Shown here in pieces: positions 55,340 through 64,000 of a stretch of DNA of 64,000 nucleotides (position 1 is its first letter; every line of letters starts with the position of its first letter). This DNA comes from Peromyscus leucopus. Its lineage: Eukaryota; Chordata; Mammalia; Rodentia; Cricetidae. The position numbers were made by a program, and so were the translations under genes. The stretch spans positions 62,857,660 through 62,921,659 of the forward strand of contig NC_051079.1 in assembly GCF_004664715.2 (NCBI RefSeq), given 5' to 3'. Under the pieces are notes generated by a model that was given only the letters and a program-made list of their open reading frames with translations, searched no databases and was not told where the DNA came from.

Positions 55340-55760
55340 AGATTTTTTTTATTTCTGTTTACTTATATTTTGTGTGTATGAGTTTTTGCCTACATGGGTT
55401 TTTTGTTTGTTTGATCTTTTGTGAGGTTTTGTTTGTTTGTTTTTTGAGACAAGGTTTCTCTGTGTAGTTTTGGTGCCTTTCCTGGAACTCACTCTGTAGA
55501 CCAGACTGGCCTCGAACTCACAGAGATCCACCTGCCTCTGCCTCCCGAGTGCTGGAATTAAAGGCGTGGGCCACTGCCATCCAGCTTGTCTACATGTTTA
55601 TATGTGCGCCACATGCATGCCTAATGCCTGCAGAGGTCAGAAGAGGGCGCCAGGCAGGAACTGGAGTTGCAGAAGGTTGTGAGCTGCCATGTGGGTGCTA
55701 GGAACTGACCCCAGGTCCTCTGCACGGGGTGCCCTTAACCACTGAACCAACTCTCCAACC
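55340..55760 (-). repeat. B2 SINE split by a B1
   Basis: B2 tail at 55340-55397 and remainder at 55589-55760 (GGTCAGAAGAGGGCGCCAG to CTGAACCAACTCTCCAACC) in reverse complement. Confidence 0.88.
55398..55588 (-). repeat. B1 SINE nested in B2
   Basis: GTTT-rich tail, TTTTGAGACAAGGTTTCTC and an end at GCCACTGCCATCCAGC. CCTACATG and TCTACATG flank it. Confidence 0.9.
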
Positions 55761-55779
55761 CTGCAAGGCTTGTTCTCAT

Positions 55780-55897
55780 ACTGTAGCTAAACTGAAACTC
55801 ACTATGTAGCCCAGACTGCCCTAGAACTTACAGCAATCCTCCTGCCTCAGCCTCCTCTGAGTGCAGGGATTACAGGTTTGTGCCAACACATCCAGCC
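55780..55897 (-). repeat. Old B1 SINE
   Basis: CACTATGTAGCCCAGACTGC and GTGCAGGGATTACAGG mark a diverged copy. Confidence 0.7.
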
Positions 55898-55959
55898 TAC
55901 ACATCTGTTTTCTCAAATATTGAAATGTGTGTTTTAGTCACTTGTGCGGCTTCTCTTAT

Positions 55960-56050
55960 GTGTCTCTGTGTGTGCACATATGCATGTGCATATATGTGTA
56001 CACGCACATGTGTGTATGTGTGTGCATGTATATGCATGTAGGTGTTTGCA
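55960..56050. repeat. TG/CA/TA-rich simple sequence
   Basis: Irregular TGTG, CATA and ATGTG runs. It may be a decayed dinucleotide array. Confidence 0.7.
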
Positions 56051-56176
56051 TGCTGCTTAGCAGCCCAAAAGTTCATAAACACTGTACCTGCCAGACACTA
56101 ACTTTCAAGGAGGGAAAATAGCTTTTTGGGGTGGGGATTGGCCTCTAAGCCGTACCTGGAATTCAGTTGGAGTCAT

Positions 56177-56554
56177 GGAGGTTGGCCTCTGAGCCATACC
56201 CTGATGTTTATGGTTTTTTGGGTCTTTTGGGAGGTCTGCCACCCAGATCCCAAAAAAAAAAATAACACATGAAGCCTTATTATTACTTATGAATGCCCGG
56301 CCTTAGCTTGGCTTAGTTTCTAGCCAGCTTTCCTTAACTTATTCTGTCTACCTTTTGCCTCTGGACTTTTCCTGTTCTCTTACTTCTGTGAATCTTACTC
56401 TTACTCCGTGGCTTGCTGTGTAAGCTGGGTGGCTGGGCCCTGGAGTCCGCCTCCTTCTCTGGCTCCTCCCTCTCTCCTCTCAGATTTCTCCTTCTATACA
56501 TTCTCTCTGCCTGCCTCCCCCATCCTTGCTCCTGCCTTGCTATTGGCCATTCAA

Positions 56555-56585
<31 letters not shown>

Positions 56586-56850
56586 GGTTTTTCGAGACAG
56601 GGTTTCTCTGTGTAGCTTTGCGCCTTTCCTGGAACTCACTTTGTAGACCAGGCTGGCCTCGAGCTCACAGAGATTCCCCTGCCTCTGCCTCCCGAGTGCT
56701 GGGATTAAAGGCGTGCGCCACCACCGCCCCGCCATTCAGCTCTTTATTAGACCATCAGGTGTTTTACACAGGCCCAGTAACACAGCTTCACAGAGTTAAA
56801 CAAATGCAACATAAACAAAAGCGACAGACTTTAAAGTAATATTCTACTAC
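56177..56850 (-). mobile_element. LTR interrupted by a young B1
   Basis: On the minus strand it starts TGTAGTAGAATATTACTTTA, runs through GTTTAACTCTGTGAAGC and CACCTGATGGTCTAATAAAG, and continues past the B1 into AGTAAGATTCACAGAAG-type sequence. Its opening parallels the LTR at 9752. The left boundary is uncertain. GTACCTGGAATTCAG-like direct repeats lie just outside both ends. Confidence 0.65.
56561..56731 (-). repeat. Young B1 SINE nested in LTR
   Basis: Near-consensus with a T run of about 29 at its left. The target duplication is CCATTCAACTCTTT at 56547-56560 and CCATTCAGCTCTTT at 56732-56745, differing at one base. Confidence 0.95.
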
Positions 56851-56909
56851 AGTACCTGGATTTCAGCTGGAGTCCTGCACATATTAAGTTTATTTATTCT
56901 GCATTATTT

Positions 56910-56935
56910 GGGGCGGGGGGGGGGGGGGGCGGGGG
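56910..56935. repeat. Poly(G) run
   Basis: 26 bases of G broken by two C. Confidence 0.98.
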
Positions 56936-57191
56936 ACTGTGCTGAGTGGAGCAGCAGATGGTCCATGGCAGTGCATTCCAAATCAGTGTGTCAACCTTCG
57001 TTCACCCCGCTGGTCCATTAGAACCAGCCCCTTCCACCTGTCCCCATTGCCCTGGGCTAGGGGCAGAAGCACCATGGACCCCATGCATACAATGTGGGTG
57101 GTGTCCCCTGGGTGAGCAGACTGAGCCTTCTTTCCCCAGCTTTCAGGTAAGTGGGTGGTTCACTTATCCCTTTCTCGAGTAGACGGAACTG

Positions 57192-57305
57192 GAGCTCTTC
57201 CCTGGGGTGGTGGGTCCCGGGGCAAGGGCGAGCTCTTCCCTGGGGTGGTGGGTCCCGGGGCAAGGGCGGGCTCTTCCCCGGGATTGTGGGTCCTGGGGCA
57301 AGGGC
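57192..57305. repeat. 38-bp tandem repeat, 3 copies
   Basis: Units 57192-57229 and 57230-57267 are identical. The third, 57268-57305, differs at a handful of positions. Each holds CTCTTCCCTGGGGTGG, or a close variant, then GGGTCC and GGGGCAAGGGC. Confidence 0.97.
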
Positions 57306-57432
57306 AGCTGTCCTGCTGCTGCCTCCATGTACCAGTTCCCCAGGGATGGCTGGGACCACAAGCTTCTCCCTGGCACTGATGTCCCAGTCCAGCTCTGAGA
57401 GCAAGGCATCTTGAGGTGGATGGCCTAGTTAG

Positions 57433-58151
57433 CATTGCAGGCAATGGCGATGTGTATTTCCTGCATAGAAAAATGATTGACAGACATTGCAGGCAATGGC
57501 GATGTGTATTTCCTACATAGAAAATGATTGACAGACATTGCAGGCAATGGCGATGTGTATTTCCTACATAGAAAATGATTGACAGACATTGCAGGCCATG
57601 GTGGTGTGTATTTCCTGCAGAGAAAAATGATTGACAGACATTGCAGGCAATGGTGATGTGTATTTCCTACATAGAAAATGATTGACAGACATTGCAGGCC
57701 ATGGTGGTGTGTATTTCCTGCAGAGAAAAATGATTGACAGACATTGCAGGCAATGGTGATGTGTATTTCCTACATAGAAAATGATTGACAGACATTGCAG
57801 GCAATGGCGATGTGTATTTCCTACATAGAAAATGATTGACAGACATTGCAGGCAATGGCGATGTGTATTTCCTACATAGAAAATGATTGACAGACATTGC
57901 AGGCAATGGCGATGTGTATTTCCTACATAGAAAATGATTGACAGACATTGCAGGCCATGGTGGTGTGTATTTCCTGCAGAGAAAAATGATTGACAGACAT
58001 TGCAGGCAATGGTGATGTGTATTTCCTGCATAGAAAAATGATTGACAGACATTGCAGGCAATGGTGGTGTGTATTTCCTGCATAGAAAAATGATTGACAG
58101 ACATTGCAGGCAATGGCGATGTGTATTTCCTGCATAGAAAATGATTGACAG
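57433..58151. repeat. 51/52-bp minisatellite, 14 copies
   Basis: Each unit begins CATTGCAGGC and ends ATGATTGACAGA. Variants at the CAATGGCGATG, CCATGGTGGTG and CAATGGTGATG site go with CTACAT, CTGCAG or CTGCAT and with 4 or 5 A. Unit lengths add exactly to 719 bp. The minus-strand frames of 163-165 codons are translations of the array. Confidence 0.98.
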
Positions 58152-58199
58152 CCTTCATTTGTCTTCAATGCATTCTAATTTGCTTCCTTTTCCTTTAGA

Positions 58200-58200
<1 letters not shown>

Positions 58201-58234
<34 letters not shown>
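58201..58234. repeat. Poly(A) run
   Basis: 34 A residues, 49 bp after the minisatellite. No SINE head precedes it, so it may be the tail of an unrecognised retrocopy. Confidence 0.95.
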
Positions 58235-58236
<2 letters not shown>

Positions 58237-58649
58237 AAGGGTCCTGTGAAAGATCTACTTCTTTGGGAGTCTAGGCCTGAGCAGGAGCATGGGACATCAG
58301 TTACAAGACTGGCAGTTCCTATAACAGGACTTACAGTCCCCAAAGCCTATTCACTGTGATGGGGGCACACTGCTAACAAAACCTCTGGCCCCAGCCTCAG
58401 TGCTTGCTTCCTACTGACCCTCTCTTCTGCCAACCCTCTCTTCTGCCTCACGGGCTCACCGCCCACCTGGCTGCTCTGCCGGACTGAGGTCCACAGCTGC
58501 CTGCCTCGGTTCTGCAGTCACCGGGGTTTCTTTTAACCATTAGTAAAGGAGGACAGGTTGATCACAGGGCAGTAGACTTAAGTGATAAGCTGGGTTGTGC
58601 TTGAATTTAGATACTAATTTGCTTAGAACTGTCAATTAAAAAGCTGTCG
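58235..58649. other. Unique intergenic stretch
   Basis: Nothing recognised. Confidence 0.5.
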
Positions 58650-58826
58650 GGGCTGAAGAGACAGCTCAGCAGTTAAAAGCACTTGTTGCTCTTGCAGAGG
58701 ACCAGAGTTCAGTTCCCAACCCCTACATGGTCTCTCACAGCCATAACTCAGTTGCAGGGGATCCAGCGTCCTCTTCTGACTTCTGTGGGTACCAGGCACG
58801 ATCATGGATGCACATGCATACATAAT

Positions 58827-58874
<48 letters not shown>
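58650..58874 (+). repeat. B2 SINE ending in (TG)n
   Basis: GGGCTGAAGAGACAGCTCAG head and full body, then a TG run at 58829-58874 in place of the tail. Confidence 0.9.
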
Positions 58875-58878
<4 letters not shown>

Positions 58879-59001
58879 AATGAAATAATACAAGATTATC
58901 CTATGTTCACAAGAAGGTAAAAACTGACCTCTGCTACTACCCATGCATGATATGATGGAATGAACATCTGATTTTTCCTGAAATAAGAAACAATTATTGC
59001 A

Positions 59002-59110
59002 GCCAGGCATGGTTGTGCACATCTCTAATCCCAGTACCCAGGAGACAAAGGCAAATGGATCTCTGTGAGTTCAAGACTGGACAGAGCTACAGAGTAAGAC
59101 CCCGTCTCAG
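59002..59110 (+). repeat. Diverged B1 SINE
   Basis: AGCCAGGCATGGTTGTGCAC to GTAAGACCCCGTCTC. Confidence 0.8.
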
Positions 59111-59885
59111 GTGCGGGGGAGAATCATTATTGTGTGGTGTCGCTGCATGAACAACCAGAGATTCTGCAAGGCTGTGAATGTTTTAAAGAATGCCCCGCTC
59201 TTGAAAGAATCCCCTCCTGCTTTCAAGAGTTCAAGTTCTAAGCCGGGCTCCCTGTGTCACAAGATGCATGAGCAGCAGCCTGCAGCGGACCCTTGCCGTT
59301 CCGCAGTGCAGGGAAAACGGCTGCGGGACAAAGGAACGAGAGGGAAGGAAGCTGGTGGCGTACAAAAAGCACGCCGCTGCCCACGTGACCCTCTTCGGGA
59401 GGAATGCACCAGAGCCAAGTCCACCGCATATTCCGTGACCCTCGGGCCTTCCAGAAAACGTGCCCAAGGGGGATACTTTGAAGCACTGAATGTTTTCCTT
59501 GTCTTTGGCCTCAGCCCTCCCAATGCTAGGATGACAGTCAGGGCCACCACACCACACACTGAATTTCCTGACATGTTATTCTTTAGGCAACATGGCATCC
59601 CTCAGCCCCCAGGGAGCCGGGTCCTTGCATCAGAGCTCTCGGCAGAGCTAAGTGGCCACGAGCTGTGTTCAGGCCACCGGGTACACCGGGGTCCTGACCA
59701 GTGGGTCTCTGGCATTTCCCGACACCACCTGCGGCCTCAGTGCTTGCCACTTCATAGCTTTGCGTTATTGTTGTGATTCTGCCTCTAAAGTCAAGGCAGT
59801 GGCCAGGGTGTCACAAACAGTGAAGACTGACATTTGCCATCAGCATGAAACACTGAGGGCCAAGCAGTGCCCATGCCAGACAAAC
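59111..59885. other. Unique GC-rich intergenic stretch with the longest non-repeat ORF
   Basis: A 221-codon + frame (59111-59776) starts right at the end of a B1. Overlapping minus frames of 82-113 codons coexist with it. The protein is basic, lacks a recognisable domain, and no promoter or splice context is seen. Confidence 0.4.
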
Positions 59886-59889
59886 TGGT

Positions 59890-59892
59890 TTT

Positions 59893-59986
<94 letters not shown>

Positions 59987-60050
59987 TTCCTTCCTTCCTT
60001 TCTTTCCTTCCTTCTTTCTTTCTTTCTTTCTTTCTTTTTTTTTTTTTTTT
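59890..60050. repeat. (TTTC)n/(TTCC)n microsatellite
   Basis: About 95 bp of TTTC, a TTCC block, more TTTC, then a T run joining the B1 tail. Confidence 0.97.
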
Positions 60051-60183
60051 GGTTTCTCGAGACAGGGTTTCTTTGATGCCTGTCCTCACTCTGCAGACCA
60101 GGCTGGCCTCAAACTCATAGAGATCCTCCTGGCTCTGCCTCCTGAGTGCTGGGATTAAAGGTGTGCCCCACCACTGCCCAGCA
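60050..60183 (-). repeat. B1 SINE
   Basis: GGTTTCTCGAGACAGGGTTT to CCCCACCACTGCCCAGC, with a deletion after the GGGTTTC segment. Confidence 0.9.
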
Positions 60184-60249
60184 GGTTTTTCTTTCTTTAA
60201 ATATAGTTTTGGATCGCAGTAGAGCAGAGCCATTCAAGATCCCCATGCA

Positions 60250-60466
60250 GGCCCATGTAGTGGCACACACCTTTAATCCCAGTACTTGGGAGACAGAGGC
60301 AATAGAGTCTCTGAGTTTACAGCCAGCCCAGGTACAGAGTTCCAGAAAAGGCAGGGACCAGGACTACGTAGAAAGACCCTGTCTCTAAATAAATAGATAG
60401 ATAAATAGATAAATAAATGGATAGGTAAATAAATACATACATACATACATACATACATACATACAG
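60250..60466 (+). repeat. B1 SINE with GATA/AAAT/CATA tail
   Basis: B1 at 60250-60388, then mixed AAAT, GATA and CATA tetranucleotides to 60466. Confidence 0.88.
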
Positions 60467-60652
60467 ACTCCCACCCACCCACCCAAAGCAAGGAAGTCTC
60501 AGCAGCAGTTCATTCCCCAGCACCTAACCTGACGTCATATCACCACGTAAGCGCTCAGACACAAGGCTCATGTTAGTACCCAGCCTATCATAGTCTGCTG
60601 TGTGCTGCTGTCCCAGAATACCCTGCCCAGGCCATGTGTAGAACAGGAACCA

Positions 60653-60819
60653 AGGCCGGAGAGACGGCTCAGGGGTCGAAGAACAGCGGTCACTCTTGCA
60701 GAGGGCCCAGGTTCTGCACCCATGTGTTGGTTCACAGGCAGTTCCAGGAGATCTGACACCCTCCCTGACCACATGTGATACACATACATGCCTGAAGACA
60801 ACACACACACATACATACA

Positions 60820-60858
<39 letters not shown>
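60653..60858 (+). repeat. B2 SINE ending in (CA)n
   Basis: GGCCGGAGAGACGGCTCAGG head, shortened body, CA run at 60825-60858. Confidence 0.85.
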
Positions 60859-60863
<5 letters not shown>

Positions 60864-60879
60864 AAATCTTTAAAGGAAC

Positions 60880-61372
60880 GACTGAGCATGAAGTTGAAGA
60901 ATGAGACAGCGCTGTATTGGGCAGGTGACACTTCCTATTAGCTCTGCGGTGCCTCCAAACACTTGGTCACTATTTTGGTAAGATTTTAAAGTTACTGGAC
61001 ACGTGGTTTGGTTTACCTAGGCTTCCTTTGCTATCTCTCGACTAAACTTTATGGGTCTCACAACTGCATTGCTAAACCACATGAGACTAGATGAAGAATG
61101 CAGATCACCTGTATCCCCAGCTTCCAAGCTCGCCCGTGATGGAAACAATGTAGGCCTTGAGATCTTGCTACATACTACAACCAGAAGTTACTATGTATCC
61201 AGAAACCTACTACAACCTGAAGTCACTATGTATCCAGAAACCAGACCAAATGAATTACCTGCCTGAAAAACCATGGGGGAAAAGCATAATAGAAACACCC
61301 AGAAGAGGTCCAGATATGTCAGTTACAGACTTCCAACAGCTGTGCTCACTGTGTCCAAAAGTCCGTGGCACT
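60880..61372. other. Unique intergenic stretch
   Basis: Contains a short local near-duplication (TTACTATGTATCCAGAAACC and TCACTATGTATCCAGAAACC at about 61189 and 61222). Nothing gene-like. Confidence 0.5.
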
Positions 61373-61582
61373 GGGCCTGAGAGATGGCTCAGCTTCTGAG
61401 CGTTCACTGCTCTTGCAAAGGCCTCAAGTTCCCAACATCCACACTGGGCAGCTCACGACAGCCTGTAACTCCAGCGCCAGGGGATCTGTTGCCCTCTCTT
61501 GGCCTCTGGCCATAGCCCCAAGTGGTACATATAAACTCATGCAGCAAACACACAATACATAAATTATAAAATAAATCTTTTT
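61373..61582 (+). repeat. B2 SINE
   Basis: GGGCCTGAGAGATGGCTCAG to TAAAATAAATC. Confidence 0.9.
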
Positions 61583-61812
61583 TATTAAAAACCAGGTGTA
61601 TTGCCAAGAGTCTGAGCAGAGCATTGAAGGCGAAAAAACGTTTGAAATTTTAGAATGTTGAGAATAGTTCAGTAGATGGGTTTAAAAACGGATTAGACAT
61701 AACTCAGAAAAGAACATGTAAAGCAAATCGGGGGCGTTGAACTGGGTGAAACCACAAAGGAAACTGGAAACATTTTGAACTGCGTGATAGTAAAAATAGT
61801 ACAATTGACAGA

Positions 61813-62320
61813 AAGGAGCTAGAGAGGTGCATCGGTGGTTAAAAGAACAGCTTGCTCTTCCAGAAGACCTGGGGTCTGTTCCCGGCACTCAGAAGGTGGC
61901 TCACTGCTGTCGGAACTCCAGTTCCAGAGCATCCAATGGCCTCACTCCTGTAACAAGAAGTCCACGGAGTCTGTTTAATGGGTAAAGGAATTTACTAGAG
62001 GAAAAACTCACTCTACCTAACAGAATAGTCACAGGTTCTGGAACACTGTTCTGGCCTCCTGATTCAGTCCCATCTCCAAAACCTGCATCTCAGGTCTTAA
62101 GGGTCCTCGAGGCCATGCCCCAGGGGTATGTACTTCAGGGTCATAGGCAGGTGGAGCAATTACCTGCTGCATCTCCAGGGGTGGTGCTTCAAGGTCATAG
62201 AAAGGACAGGTACCCACTACACACTCCTCTGCTATGCCCTGGCACCAGATGTCCACAAAGGGCACTCCCGTGCAGACAGGGCACTCAGACACATAATAAA
62301 AATAGGCATTTCCAAAAAGA
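61813..62320 (+). repeat. B2 SINE split by an LTR
   Basis: Head and body at 61813-61948, tail part (GCAGACAGGGCACTCAGACAC) after about 62269. Confidence 0.75.
61949..62262 (-). mobile_element. LTR-like insertion in B2
   Basis: On the + strand it runs TGTAACAAGAAGTCCACGGA to GTCCACAAAGGG between exact 6-bp copies CACTCC (61943-61948 and 62263-62268). It lacks a clean TG...CA end on one side, so the type is inferred and the strand is tentative. Confidence 0.55.
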
Positions 62321-62334
62321 ATTCTAATTGAAGG

Positions 62335-62725
62335 GGGCCGGAGAGATGATCTGCTGAGAGCACTTCCTCTGCAGGGCATAATGGTGCATGCCTTTAATTC
62401 CAGCACTCGGGAGACAGAGGTAGACAGATCTCTGAGTTCTAGACCAGCCTGGGCTACAAAGGGAATTCCAGAACAGGCAGGGCTGGCTGTTACCCAGAGA
62501 AACTCTGTCTCAAAAGAAAGGGGGGGGGGGGGAGTGCTTATTTGTACAGAGGACCTGACTTCAGTTCCCAGCATCCACATAATGTCTCATAACTGTCTGT
62601 AACTCTATCTCTAAGGGATTCAATGACCTCTTCTGACATTCACAGGCACCAAGCACACACGTGGTGCACATACATTCAGGCAGAACACTCGTATACAAAA
62701 CAAACCTCAAAAAAATAAAAGCTAG
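62335..62725 (+). repeat. B2 SINE split by a B1
   Basis: GGGGGCCGGAGAGATGATC head, interruption from about 62381 to 62520, then ACAGAGGACCTGACTTCAG to the A-rich tail. Confidence 0.88.
62381..62520 (+). repeat. B1 SINE nested in B2
   Basis: GGCATAATGGTGCATGCC to GAGAAACTCTGTCTC with a tail that turns into a G run at 62520-62533. Confidence 0.88.
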
Positions 62726-62754
62726 AAGGCCAGGAGATATAAGATGCAGATCAC

Positions 62755-62895
62755 AACCGGGCAGTGGTGGCGCACGCCTTTAATCCCAGCACTCAGGAGG
62801 CAGAGCCAGGCAGATCTCTGTGAGTTTGAGGCCAATCTGGTCTACAGAGTGAGATCCAGGAAAGGTGCAAAGCTACACAGAGGAACCCTGTGGGG
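62755..62895 (+). repeat. B1 SINE
   Basis: ACCGGGCAGTGGTGGCGCAC to CAGAGGAACCCTGTG. The tail is G-rich instead of A-rich. Confidence 0.92.
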
Positions 62896-62904
62896 GCATG
62901 GGGG

Positions 62905-63115
62905 GGACATACAGATCACTTGCCTAGCGCTCATGATTCCGTCCCTACCACCATATAAGACCAGTTGTAATGACACAAACTCATAATTTGAGCACTCGGC
63001 AAGTTAAGGCCAGAGGAGAAGTTCAAGGTCATCCTCAGCTACATAGCAAGTCTGAAGCCACTGTGGGTTACGTGAAGCCACTGTGGGTTACGTGAAACCC
63101 TGCCTCCCCAGATTT
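62905..63115 (+). repeat. B4 SINE with an internal 20-bp duplication
   Basis: ID-like head (CACTTGCCTAGCGCTCATG) and B1-like half. GAAGCCACTGTGGGTTACGT is tandemly doubled at 63054-63073 and 63074-63093. Confidence 0.7.
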
Positions 63116-63246
63116 AAATTTAAATAAGGAAAACCACTTGGAGTGCAGCTAAAACTGTTTTTGGAAATGTCTGTTGTTAAATGCATGTTAGAAAAGAACA
63201 AAGATTGAACATTAGATATCCAAGCAACAATCTTAAAAAGAAAAAA

Positions 63247-63553
63247 GCCAAGCTGGGTGTGGTGGTGCACACCTTTGATCCCAGCACTCAGGAGCCGGAG
63301 GCAAGAGAATCTCTGTGAATTAGAGGGCAGCCTGGTCTACATAGGGAATTCTAGGACACCCAGAACTACAGAGTGAGACCCTGTCTGAAAAAGCAAAAAC
63401 AAAAAAGAGCCAGGCAGTGGTGGCACACGCCTTTAATCCCAGCACTTGGGAGACAGAGGCAGGCATATCTCAAGACCAGCCTGATCTGCAAAGCAAGTTC
63501 CAGGACAGTCAAGGCTATACAGAGAAACCTTGTCTGGGGGTGGGGGTGGGGAA
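63247..63553 (+). repeat. Two B1 SINEs in tandem orientation
   Basis: Copies at 63247-63405 and 63407-63553. The second lies directly after the first one's A-rich tail and lacks about 10 bp in its middle. Confidence 0.9.
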
Positions 63554-63746
63554 GCCAAAACTACTGATACAAAAGAAAATACAAAGAACTCAAGTAAAAA
63601 GGCGTTTGGAAGCACTGAGGCTTGGTGAATCCCTTGACAAGACTCATCGAAGCAGGAAATGATGATGGAGAGAAAAGCTGGGGTCAGGGTGGGAAGTGGG
63701 TGTGGCTTCAGATTATGCAGACTTCAAAAACAAGTGATTATTGCAG

Positions 63747-63860
63747 GACCAGGATTGATAACACACAGCTATAATCCCAGCACTCAGAAAGCAGGAGGGA
63801 TGCAAGTTCAAAGCCAGCATGGGGTTCATAGTGAGACCTATCTCAAAAAAAGGAAAAAGG
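63747..63860 (+). repeat. Diverged B1 SINE
   Basis: AGCTATAATCCCAGCACTCA and AGTGAGACCTATCTC. Confidence 0.75.
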
Positions 63861-63939
63861 ACAACGATACATTAGAATCAGTCTATTTCCTGCTGGTACA
63901 TGGAACTACACAGAATGATCTATTAAGAAAAAGACTTTT

Positions 63940-64000
63940 GGGGCTGGAGAGATGGCTCTTAACCATGGGGTTAAGAGCACTGGGTGCTCTTTCAGAAGAC
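63940..64000 (+). repeat. B2 SINE, cut by the window edge
   Basis: GGGGCTGGAGAGATGGCTC head with a short insertion (about 12 bp near 63960) before GGTTAAGAGCACTGGGTGC. Confidence 0.85.

Noticed and set aside
57564..58168. Minus-strand frames of 81-165 codons with repeated peptide
   Set aside because: They are produced by the 51/52-bp minisatellite, whose unit is close to a multiple of three. No promoter or homology.
59652..60233. Frames of 140 and 168 codons with Phe/Leu/Ser or Lys/Glu runs
   Set aside because: They read the TTTC microsatellite and an adjoining B1.
62029..62580. 183-codon minus frame
   Set aside because: It spans an LTR-like insert, a B2 and a nested B1.

Overview
The window is a piece of rodent nuclear genome. 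It carries the last two coding exons of one recognisable gene on the + strand, a 49.7 kb intron between them, and about 9 kb of downstream intergenic DNA. The dense mix of B1, B2/B3, B4 and ID SINEs points to a muroid rodent. The LTR types, the common ID and B4 copies and the form of the B1s make a cricetid (hamster, vole or deer mouse group) more likely than mouse or rat. The species cannot be fixed from the sequence alone.

The gene is DYM (dymeclin), a Golgi-associated protein; its human mutations cause Dyggve-Melchior-Clausen and Smith-McCort dysplasias. The penultimate exon is 5010-5123 (38 codons). The terminal exon is 54837-54986 (49 codons plus TGA). Together they encode the last 87 residues. 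Both sit between good AG/GT signals and both junctions are phase 0. The 3' UTR is short, with an AATAAA at 55184-55189. No tRNA, rRNA, CRISPR array or second protein-coding gene could be supported. Nearly all other open frames are SINE, microsatellite or minisatellite artefacts.

Layout: 1-5009 is the end of the preceding intron and is SINE rich, with a B2 ending about 24 bp before the exon. 5124-30700 is intron with SINE clusters, a hAT-type MITE, old L1 pieces, a solo LTR with a 5-bp target duplication (9752-10200), a candidate cryptic exon (13660-13911) and long GA-rich microsatellites around 25.4-26.0 kb. 30684-35264 has no SINEs and is the best place to look for constrained non-coding DNA. 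35.3-54.8 kb is mixed. It includes an imperfect TG array, an LTR with B1-like pieces (42103-42612), a B1 with a large GCC/CAC expansion nested in a B2 (about 46.6-47.1 kb) and a 12-copy 45-bp minisatellite (51150-51700). Downstream of DYM lie an LTR with a nested young B1, a 3-copy 38-bp repeat and a 14-copy 51/52-bp minisatellite with ordered variants (57433-58151), then more SINEs.

I see no previously undescribed multi-gene system. The most notable signals are the ordered minisatellites, the candidate extra exon, the related LTRs with readable insertion footprints, the B1 triplet expansions and the SINE-free block. Repeat family names come from recognising consensus features, not from a database search, and most repeat ends are good to about 5-15 bp.
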